Part shown: positions 7,519 to 14,424 of the stretch, piece by piece
How the letters are laid out: every line of letters begins with the position of its first letter
Numbering within the stretch: the first letter of the stretch is position 1
NCBI RefSeq assembly: GCF_022869785.1
Contig: NZ_CP094997.1
Span: forward strand, 4,154,001 to 4,218,000
Direction of reading: 5' to 3'
From: Dyadobacter chenwenxiniae
GTDB taxonomy: Bacteria; Bacteroidota; Bacteroidia; Cytophagales; Spirosomataceae
DNA length: 64,000 bases
Translations under genes and position numbers: made by a program
The notes under the pieces: model-generated
The model's database searches: none
What the model was told of the DNA's origin: nothing
The model's input: only the letters and a program-made list of their open reading frames with translations

Positions 7519-8916
7519 TCACAAAATATATTGGCTTAAATCTCTGTTTTTAACCAATGCAGAAAGCTTTTCGCTAACCAGATCAGCGGTTACGACAATG
7601 TGAGAGTCCGCGCCTATTACGTCTGGGATATCAAACATAAAATCATTAAGCAGCAAGCTCATAACCGTTTGCAAACGACGTGCGCCAATGTTCTCCACTT
7701 CACTATTGACCTCAAAGGCAATTCTTGCTATTTCGCGAAGTGCGCCGTCTTCAAACTCCAGTTCCACACCCTCGGACTCCATCATCGCTACGTATTGCTT
7801 GGTAAGGGCATTTTTAGGTGTTTTCAGGATTTGGTAAAAATCGGCTTCTGTAAGGCTGTTCAGTTCAACGCGAATCGGGAAACGGCCTTGTAATTCGGGG
7901 ATAAGATCCGAGGGTTTTGCCACATGGAAAGCGCCCGCCGCAACGAAAAGAATATGATCCGTATTGATCACGCCATGCTTGGTATTCACGGCACTTCCTT
8001 CCACGATCGGAAGCAAGTCGCGCTGCACACCTTCGCGGCTTACATCCGGACCGCCGCCGCCACCTGACCTGCTGGAAGCCACTTTATCAATTTCATCAAT
8101 AAAAATAATCCCCAGGTTTTCCGCCTTTTTGATCGCTTCCACTTTTACCTCGTCCATATCAATCAGCTTGGAAGCCTCTTCGTCCAGGAGAATTTTTCTG
8201 GCCTCTTCCACCGTTACCTTTCTTTTTTTACCCCGACGAGGCATCATATTGCCAATCATTTCCTGAATGTTCATCATCGAAACGTCGTCCATCGCGCCTC
8301 CGATCATGCCTATATTAGGTGCTTGATTCTGATGCACTTCAATGTCGATCTTGCGGTTATCCATCTCACCGTTTCTTATTTTTTCACGAAACCGCTCTCT
8401 GGTGCGTTGGTTCAATTCAGCATCGTCCTCAGGCATTACTTCGGACGTGTTATTATCGGCCTTGATCTTGACAGCGCTGGAACCATGAACGGGCGGGATC
8501 AGCGCATCGAGAATGATATCCTCAACAGCCTGCTCGGCTTTGAGCTTCACTTCTTCTTTTTTCTGCGTCCTCACCATTCCTACTGCCTGTTCGACAAGGT
8601 CCCGGACCATGCTTTCCACATCGCGTCCCACGTAACCAACTTCTGTGAATTTGGACGCTTCTACTTTTACGAATGGCGCGTCCGCAATTTTAGCCAGCCG
8701 ACGTGCAATTTCCGTTTTACCGACACCTGTCGCGCCGATCATTAATATGTTATTGGGAATGATTTCCTTTTGTATGTCCTCAGGACTATTCATTCGCCTC
8801 CACCGGTTTCTCAATGCAATAGCGACATTGCGCTTTGCGTCATTTTGTCCGATGATATACTGGTCAAGCTCGAAAACGATCTGACGCGGGGTTAGGCGAT
8901 TTAAGTGTTCAGTCAT
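7519..8916 (-). CDS. hslU: ATP-dependent protease ATPase subunit HslU
   Basis: A 465-residue AAA+ unfoldase of the HslUV (ClpYQ) protease. Walker A is GATGVGKT at residues 61-68, Walker B is IIFIDEID, and the C-terminal tail ends in LSQYIL, the part expected to engage the HslV peptidase. I chose the ATG at 8914-8916 because MTEHLNRLTPRQIVFELDQ is the standard family start; an upstream in-frame ATG at 8967 would add 17 unrelated residues. The central I-domain is present. hslV, usually adjacent in other phyla, is not in this window. Confidence 0.95.
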   Translation of the reverse strand: MTEHLNRLTPRQIVFELDQYIIGQNDAKRNVAIALRNRWRRMNSPEDIQKEIIPNNILMIGATGVGKTEIARRLAKIADAPFVKVEASKFTEVGYVGRDVESMVRDLVEQAVGMVRTQKKEEVKLKAEQAVEDIILDALIPPVHGSSAVKIKADNNTSEVMPEDDAELNQRTRERFREKIRNGEMDNRKIDIEVHQNQAPNIGMIGGAMDDVSMMNIQEMIGNMMPRRGKKRKVTVEEARKILLDEEASKLIDMDEVKVEAIKKAENLGIIFIDEIDKVASSRSGGGGGPDVSREGVQRDLLPIVEGSAVNTKHGVINTDHILFVAAGAFHVAKPSDLIPELQGRFPIRVELNSLTEADFYQILKTPKNALTKQYVAMMESEGVELEFEDGALREIARIAFEVNSEVENIGARRLQTVMSLLLNDFMFDIPDVIGADSHIVVTADLVSEKLSALVKNRDLSQYIL

Positions 8917-9056
8917 GTGATTTATATAAATACGTAACTTATTGTTGGTTTTTTGTATCAAAAACATTCAAAAAAGGGATCTGTTGCCTCTAAACAGGGT
9001 CAATCTCCACATTTAAGCGCTTTCGTTATTCAATATCGCTGAAAAGAACTATGCCC

Positions 9057-9114
9057 GTACAAAATGTCATGCTGACCGGTTTTCCGAAATCTTTTGCCCG
9101 TTTACATTTTGTAC
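9057..9114. promoter_or_regulatory. Perfect 11-bp inverted repeat upstream of the GH92 gene
   Basis: GTACAAAATGT at 9057-9067 is matched by ACATTTTGTAC at 9104-9114, with a 36-nt spacer. It sits 60 nt before the GH92 start codon and may be an operator bound by a dimeric regulator or a leader stem. No regulator gene lies beside it, so the partner is unknown. Confidence 0.4.
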
Positions 9115-9173
9115 ATAGCCTTCCATTACCTTTGTTTTCTCTTCAAGTTTCTGTAAAAAGATTTGTTTACCAT

Positions 9174-11456
9174 ATGAAAAAAATACTGCAAACCCTTTCC
9201 ATTCTGATTGCAACCACACCATTCCTTTTTGCGCAGACCCCGGCTGATAATGATCTGGTGGATCTTGTGAATCCGCTGATGGGAACGCAATCCAAATTCA
9301 GCCTGTCATCGGGCAACACTTATCCGGCCATTGCATTGCCCTGGGCGATGAACTTCTGGATGCCGCAAACGGGCAAAATGGGCGACGGATGGGCCTATAT
9401 GTACGATGCGGAAAAAATCCGTGGGTTTAAACAGACGCACCAGCCCAGTCCCTGGATCAACGATTACGGCCAGTTTTCGATCATGCCGATCACTGGAAAG
9501 CTGAAAATTGACGAAGAAAGCCGGGCAAGCTGGTTTTCCCATAAAGCCGAAGTGGCGAAGCCCCATTACTATAAGGTTTACCTGGCCGATCACGACGTTA
9601 CCACGGAAATCGCTCCCACGGAAAGAGCGGCGCAATTCCGTTTCACTTTCCCGCAAGCCGACAGCTCATTTGTGCTGATTGATGCGTTTGACAGAGGTTC
9701 TTACATTAAAATAATCCCTGGCGAGCGCAAGATCATCGGCTATACCACCAAAAACAGCGGAGGCGTTCCGGCTAACTTTAAAAATTATTTCGTCATTGTT
9801 TTTGACAAAGCATTTACATTCTCTTCCGCATTTCACGGCAAAACACTGGCCAAGGACACATTGGAACTGAAAACCGGCCACGCGGGTGCGGTTGTGGGTT
9901 TTAAAACAAAAAAAGGCGAGCAGGTTGGGCTGAAAGTGGCTTCTTCATTCATCAGTCCTGAGCAGGCCGAACTGAATCTGCAGCGCGAAATTGCCAATGA
10001 CAATTTCGAAGTTACAAAAGAGAAAGGCCGCAAAGCCTGGAATTCTGAGCTGTCGCGTATAAAGGTCGAAGGTGACAACAAAGATCAGATCCGGACCTTC
10101 TATTCGTGCTTGTACCGCGTGCTTTTATTCCCAAGGAAATTTTATGAATTTGATAAGGCCAACAAGATTGTACATTACAGTCCATATAGCGGTGAAGTAA
10201 AACCGGGTTATATGTTCACGGATAATGGCTTTTGGGACACATTCCGGGCGGTTTTCCCATTTTTTACATTGATGTACCCAACGCTTAACGCGCACATTAT
10301 GGAGGGACTCGCAAATGCTTATGACGAAAGCGGTTACCTGCCGGAATGGGCAAGCCCGGGCCACCGTGATTGTATGATCGGCTCCAATTCCGCATCGTTG
10401 ATCGCTGATTCGTACGTGAAGGGAATCCGCGGTTATGACATTAACAAACTTTACGAAGCCGTGATCAAAAACACGGAGAATGCTGGCCCTGTGAGCTCGG
10501 TAGGCCGATTTGGTCATGAGTATTACAATGAGCTGGGCTATGTTCCCTATGATGTGAAAGTGAACGAAAATGCAGCGCGGACGCTGGAATATGCCTACGC
10601 GGATTTTTGTATCGCCCAATTGGGAACAGCATTGAAAAAGCCACAAAAGGAAGTGGATCTTTATCTGAAAAGAAGCCAGAATTACCGCAATGTGTTTGAT
10701 CCGGAAACGAAATGGATGCGTGGAAAGAACAAAGATGGCCAGTTCCAAAAGCCATTCAACCCGTTCAAATGGGGTGATGCGTTTACGGAAGGGAACAGCA
10801 TTCATTATACATGGTCTGTGTTTCAGGATGTCAAGGGCCTGATTGGCTTAATGGGTGGCCGCGAAGCATTTGTTCAGAAACTGGATACGGTTTTCACATT
10901 GCCGCCGATTTTCGACGACAGTTACTATGGTTTCCCCATTCATGAGATCCGCGAAATGCAGATCATGAACATGGGCAATTACGCGCACGGAAACCAGCCG
11001 ATCCAGCATATGATTTATTTGTATAACTATGCAGGAGCGCCTTATAAGGCACAGTATTGGCTGCGTCAGGTAATGAACAAGCTTTATCAGGCAGCACCGG
11101 ACGGCTATTGCGGTGATGAGGATAATGGCCAGACTTCGGCCTGGTATGTGTTCTCGTCACTGGGTTTTTACCCGGTAACGCCAGGAACAACGCAATATGT
11201 GATCGGCTCGCCGCTTTTCAAGAAAGCGACATTGACGATGGAAGACGGCAAGAAATTCACAGTTCAGGCACCTGCTTCGGATGATGCAAACATGTACATC
11301 CAGGGCGCTTCGTTGAATGGTAAAGCTTATGGCAAAACATTCCTCGAACACGCCGACATCCAGAAAGGCGGCACTGTGCAGTTCAACATGGGAAGCCAGC
11401 CTTCTAAAACCTGGGGCGCAGGCGCGGATGCTGCACCTTTTTCTTTGACAAAGTAA
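9174..11456 (+). CDS. GH92 family glycosidase with GNQP in place of GNEP
   Basis: A 760-residue secreted GH92 enzyme. I place the start at the ATG of 9174 because a clean signal peptide follows (MKKILQTLSILIATTPFLFA), while the upstream extension to 9051 is not family-like. GH92 enzymes are calcium-dependent, inverting exo-alpha-mannosidases. The C-terminal catalytic domain shows GDEDNGQTSAWYVFSSLGFY, with the base pair candidates Asp648 and Asp650. The general-acid motif, normally GNEP, reads GNQP here (Gln608), with further change just after it (PIQH rather than PSHH). That substitution suggests a substrate not needing acid catalysis, such as a mannosyl phosphodiester. No SusCD genes flank it. 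Confidence 0.92.
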   Translation: MKKILQTLSILIATTPFLFAQTPADNDLVDLVNPLMGTQSKFSLSSGNTYPAIALPWAMNFWMPQTGKMGDGWAYMYDAEKIRGFKQTHQPSPWINDYGQFSIMPITGKLKIDEESRASWFSHKAEVAKPHYYKVYLADHDVTTEIAPTERAAQFRFTFPQADSSFVLIDAFDRGSYIKIIPGERKIIGYTTKNSGGVPANFKNYFVIVFDKAFTFSSAFHGKTLAKDTLELKTGHAGAVVGFKTKKGEQVGLKVASSFISPEQAELNLQREIANDNFEVTKEKGRKAWNSELSRIKVEGDNKDQIRTFYSCLYRVLLFPRKFYEFDKANKIVHYSPYSGEVKPGYMFTDNGFWDTFRAVFPFFTLMYPTLNAHIMEGLANAYDESGYLPEWASPGHRDCMIGSNSASLIADSYVKGIRGYDINKLYEAVIKNTENAGPVSSVGRFGHEYYNELGYVPYDVKVNENAARTLEYAYADFCIAQLGTALKKPQKEVDLYLKRSQNYRNVFDPETKWMRGKNKDGQFQKPFNPFKWGDAFTEGNSIHYTWSVFQDVKGLIGLMGGREAFVQKLDTVFTLPPIFDDSYYGFPIHEIREMQIMNMGNYAHGNQPIQHMIYLYNYAGAPYKAQYWLRQVMNKLYQAAPDGYCGDEDNGQTSAWYVFSSLGFYPVTPGTTQYVIGSPLFKKATLTMEDGKKFTVQAPASDDANMYIQGASLNGKAYGKTFLEHADIQKGGTVQFNMGSQPSKTWGAGADAAPFSLTK

Positions 11457-11502
11457 AGTGCCATAGCAGCGCAGCTAGCCGCTTAGACTATAATATTTGA
11501 TC

Positions 11503-11545
11503 ATTATTCCACTTTTCGGTGAAGTGTTCCGGGAAGTGGAATAAT
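11503..11545. promoter_or_regulatory. 12-bp perfect inverted repeat between GH92 and aldo/keto reductase genes
   Basis: ATTATTCCACTT at 11503-11514 pairs with AAGTGGAATAAT at 11534-11545 across a 19-nt loop. It follows the GH92 stop by 46 nt and precedes the reductase ATG by 37 nt. There is no T tract, so it is not a standard terminator; an operator or an RNA stem are both possible. Confidence 0.4.
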
Positions 11546-11582
11546 TGTTTGACAAAACCATAAAACACTAAACCAATTAACA

Positions 11583-12578
11583 ATGCAATACAGGAAATTA
11601 GGAAACTCTGACCTGGAAGTTTCAGTGATCACATTTGGTGCCTGGGCCGCTGGCGGCTGGATGTGGGGCGGAACCGAGCGTAGCGAAGCGGTTAAGGCCA
11701 TTCAGGCTTCGTTCAATGCAGGCGTCACTTCCATCGACACAGCGCCCGTTTACGGACAGGGATTAAGTGAAGAAATTGTTGGGGAAGCGATCAAAGATCT
11801 GCCCCGCGACAAAGTTCAGATCCTGACCAAATATGGCATGCGCTGGGACCTTACCAAAGGGGATTTTGCCATGCACAGCAAAAACAATGCAGGTGAGGAC
11901 ATTGACATTTATAAATACGCTGCCAAAGACAGTATCATTAAAGAATGCGAAGACAGCCTGAAACGCCTCGGAACAGACTATATAGACCTTTATCAAATCC
12001 ATTGGCATGACAAAACAACGCCCATCGAGGAAACGATGGAAGCCGTTTCAGATCTGATCAGGCAGGGTAAGGTGCGCCACGCCGGCGTTTGCAACTATGA
12101 TGCCGACCTTATGCGGGAAGCAGCGCAATATATTGACCTGGTCTCAGATCAGGTCCCTTATAGTATGGTAAAACGGGACATTGAAAAAGAACTCGTGCCT
12201 TACTGTATCGAAAACAATAAATCCATATTGGCTTACAGTCCGTTGGAACGCGGGTTGCTGACAGGCAAAATGAAACCCGGACATCAATTTGCGGCCGACG
12301 ATCACCGTGCATCCATTCATTTTTACAAAGATGAAAATCTGGAAAGAGTCAACGCGTTCCTGGACAAGATCAAACCTATTGCAGCGCTTAAAAATGCGAC
12401 GATTGGCCAGCTTGTTCTCAGGTGGACAGTGGAGCAACCGGGTATCAGCATTGCACTAGTGGGGGCCAGGGATGCAGCCCAGGCATTGCAGAATGCAGCT
12501 GCCATTGAGATTTCTTTAAATGCCGAAGAAATCAATACGATCACGAAGGAATTGGATAAACTACAATTGGTAAAATAA
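11583..12578 (+). CDS. Aldo/keto reductase
   Basis: A 331-residue NADPH-dependent oxidoreductase of the aldo/keto reductase superfamily. The catalytic tetrad is visible: Asp52 and Tyr57 in SIDTAPVYGQG, Lys83 in ILTKYG, and His140 in DLYQIHWHD. The C-terminal cofactor-binding region includes ALVGARDAAQ. Sequence style resembles the YhdN/general stress and L-glyceraldehyde reductase subgroups. The substrate cannot be read from sequence. There is no signal peptide. A PQQ-type sugar dehydrogenase follows 30 nt later, so the two may be co-transcribed and both act on sugars or aldehydes; that link is inferred. Confidence 0.9.
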   Translation: MQYRKLGNSDLEVSVITFGAWAAGGWMWGGTERSEAVKAIQASFNAGVTSIDTAPVYGQGLSEEIVGEAIKDLPRDKVQILTKYGMRWDLTKGDFAMHSKNNAGEDIDIYKYAAKDSIIKECEDSLKRLGTDYIDLYQIHWHDKTTPIEETMEAVSDLIRQGKVRHAGVCNYDADLMREAAQYIDLVSDQVPYSMVKRDIEKELVPYCIENNKSILAYSPLERGLLTGKMKPGHQFAADDHRASIHFYKDENLERVNAFLDKIKPIAALKNATIGQLVLRWTVEQPGISIALVGARDAAQALQNAAAIEISLNAEEINTITKELDKLQLVK

Positions 12579-12608
12579 TTTAAATCAAACATTTATTCAC
12601 CTCAATAC

Positions 12609-13775
12609 ATGAAGAAGAACATTCCTTTACTAAGAAAGTATCTCCCCGTTGCCCTGGGAGGTCTGATGCTTACGGCCTCTATCGGGTTAATGAGCAACAG
12701 CGGCGTTGAACCTGGAAAGCTCTCAGAAGCGAACCTTAAAGTGGATACAGTCGCCACTGGCCTGACCATGCCCTGGGCTTCTGCATTGTTGCCTAACGGC
12801 GATATGCTCGTCACCGAGCGTGGCGGAAAGCTTCGGCTTGTAACAGGAGGAAAGCTGGATCCAAAAGAAATCACTGGTGTTCCCGAAGTACTTTACAAAG
12901 GACAAGGCGGACTGCTGGACGTTGCATTACATCCTGACTATAAGACCAATGGCTGGATTTACATCAGCTATTCGTCCCCAAAAGCAGCTGGTGAGGAAGG
13001 TGAAGACGGCGGGGCGAACACGGCATTGATACGGGCGAAATTGAAAGACCATGCATTGACCGACATTCAGCCACTATTCAAAGCTATTCCTAATGTAAAA
13101 GGAAGCCCCCATTACGGAGGACGGATTGTTTTTGACAAAAAAGGCTATGTTTTCCTTTCGCTTGGAGAACGCGGGCAGAAACAAAACGCACAGGATTTGG
13201 GAAGAGACCAGGGTAAGGTGGTTCGTTTGCACGAAGACGGCAAGATTCCTAACGACAATCCTTTCGTAAATACTGCCGGTGCGCGACCAGAAATCTGGAC
13301 ATATGGCCACCGTAACCCCCAGGGCATGGTCATTCACCCGACAACCGGCGTGATTTGGGAACACGAGCACGGGCCACAAGGAGGTGATGAGCTTAATATC
13401 ATCGAAAAAGGCAAAAATTATGGCTGGCCGCTGATTACTTTCGGGATCGATTATGACAACAGCATCATCTCGAAAGACACGGCTCGCACAGGGTTGGAGC
13501 AGCCGGTTGTTTATTGGAAACCTTCTATCGCACCTTGCGGAATGACCTTCGTTACGAGTGATAAATTTAAAGATTGGAACGGCGATTTACTGGTTGGCTC
13601 ACTCAAATTCATGTATCTGCAACATTTGGTCGTGAAAGGCAACAAAGTGATTAGCCGCGAAATCATTTTTGACAAGATCGGTCGCGTGCGGGATGTGCGT
13701 CAGGCCTGGGACGGCAACATTTACGTGGTGCTGGAAAACTCCGGAAAAGTTGTCCGTATAAGTCCGAAATCATAA
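12609..13775 (+). CDS. PQQ-dependent sugar dehydrogenase (soluble GDH/YliI-type)
   Basis: A 388-residue exported beta-propeller oxidoreductase. An N-terminal hydrophobic stretch at about residues 11-27 serves as signal or anchor. Family segments follow: GLTMPWASALLPNGDMLVTERGG near 51-73, GHRNPQGM near 236, and EHGPQGGDELN near 254-264, which carries residues used for PQQ and calcium binding in soluble glucose dehydrogenases. It probably oxidises aldose sugars in the periplasm. The next gene is a c-type cytochrome 58 nt downstream, a natural electron acceptor. No PQQ biosynthesis genes are in the window. Confidence 0.9.
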   Translation: MKKNIPLLRKYLPVALGGLMLTASIGLMSNSGVEPGKLSEANLKVDTVATGLTMPWASALLPNGDMLVTERGGKLRLVTGGKLDPKEITGVPEVLYKGQGGLLDVALHPDYKTNGWIYISYSSPKAAGEEGEDGGANTALIRAKLKDHALTDIQPLFKAIPNVKGSPHYGGRIVFDKKGYVFLSLGERGQKQNAQDLGRDQGKVVRLHEDGKIPNDNPFVNTAGARPEIWTYGHRNPQGMVIHPTTGVIWEHEHGPQGGDELNIIEKGKNYGWPLITFGIDYDNSIISKDTARTGLEQPVVYWKPSIAPCGMTFVTSDKFKDWNGDLLVGSLKFMYLQHLVVKGNKVISREIIFDKIGRVRDVRQAWDGNIYVVLENSGKVVRISPKS

Positions 13776-13823
13776 CCAGACGCCAACGCGATTGAACCAC
13801 CAGACGCCAACGCGATTGAACCA
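13776..13823 (+). repeat. Perfect 24-bp tandem duplication between dehydrogenase and cytochrome genes
   Basis: Two identical adjacent 24-bp units starting CCAGACGCCAACGCG fill the gap from the dehydrogenase stop codon to 10 nt before the cytochrome ATG. The length is a multiple of three. It looks like a recent replication-slippage duplication, and it sets the distance between two probably co-transcribed genes. Confidence 0.9.
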
Positions 13824-13833
13824 ATAGAATAGA

Positions 13834-14241
13834 ATGAAAAATACATTGGCGATAATAATATCCGTCGTTTTCTGCTCGGCGGTCTTTCCGCAGGACGACG
13901 AACTTTCGAAGAGTATTGAACGGGGCAAAATGGTTTATTCCGAAAACTGTATTAGCTGTCACATGGGCACAGGCGAAGGCGTTACTCCCACCTTTCCGCC
14001 CCTGGCAAAATCGGATTATCTCATGCAAACGCCGGAAGCAGCGATTAAGGCCATCAAATTCGGCCTGATCGGCAAAATTAAAGTGAATGGTGTTGACTAC
14101 GACAACATGATGCCTAACCCGGGTTTAGGCAATGATGAAATTGCCGATGTTACCAATTACATTATGAACACCTGGGGAAATTCGTCGGAGAAGAAGATGA
14201 TTACAGAGAAAATGGTTGACGAAATTAAGGAGAAGAAGTAA
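13834..14241 (+). CDS. Exported monoheme cytochrome c
   Basis: A 135-residue protein with an N-terminal signal (MKNTLAIIISVVFCSAVFPQ) and one heme-attachment motif, CISCH at Cys39, Cys42 and His43. A likely axial methionine is at residue 92 or 93 in NMMPNPG, and a C-terminal helix IADVTNYIMNTWGN follows, as in class I cytochromes. It should reside in the periplasm and carry electrons. Its position directly after the PQQ-type dehydrogenase suggests it accepts electrons from that enzyme and passes them to a terminal oxidase; this is inferred from context. A strong terminator follows. Confidence 0.9.
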   Translation: MKNTLAIIISVVFCSAVFPQDDELSKSIERGKMVYSENCISCHMGTGEGVTPTFPPLAKSDYLMQTPEAAIKAIKFGLIGKIKVNGVDYDNMMPNPGLGNDEIADVTNYIMNTWGNSSEKKMITEKMVDEIKEKK

Positions 14242-14262
14242 GTCGGAATCAAGTATGTCACG

Positions 14263-14301
14263 AAAAGCAGGATCGCCTCAAAACCGATCCTGCTTTTTTT
14301 T
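14263..14301 (+). terminator. Intrinsic terminator after the cytochrome gene
   Basis: AGCAGGATCG pairs with CGATCCTGCT across a 9-nt loop and is followed by a run of eight to nine T. It closes the aldo/keto reductase-dehydrogenase-cytochrome unit. Confidence 0.93.
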
Positions 14302-14344
14302 GGCTCATTATGCATGTTATTAGCGGTTCGCTATTTTAAATAAA

Positions 14345-14409
14345 TCTAAATAAAGTCTTGTAAACAAATATTTGCTATCCGATATTTGCTGCCCAAGAAA
14401 TTATTTAGA
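14345..14409. promoter_or_regulatory. Inverted TCTAAATAA/TTATTTAGA pair before the siderophore receptor
   Basis: TCTAAATAA at 14345-14353 and its exact complement TTATTTAGA at 14401-14409 flank a 47-nt interval just upstream of the receptor ATG at 14425. The interval also holds two ATATTTGCT copies. Siderophore receptors are usually controlled by Fur; whether this AT-rich pair is a Fur site in this lineage is a guess. Confidence 0.3.
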
Positions 14410-14424
14410 CCAATTTAAAATAAA

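Noticed and set aside
10125..10805. 226-codon open frame on the minus strand inside the GH92 gene
   Set aside because: It lies wholly antisense to a strongly conserved gene, has no recognisable domain, and is a typical result of codon bias in the coding strand.
13663..14028. 121-codon minus-strand open frame opposite the cytochrome gene
   Set aside because: It reads through the 24-bp tandem repeat and antisense to the CxxCH gene; no independent support.
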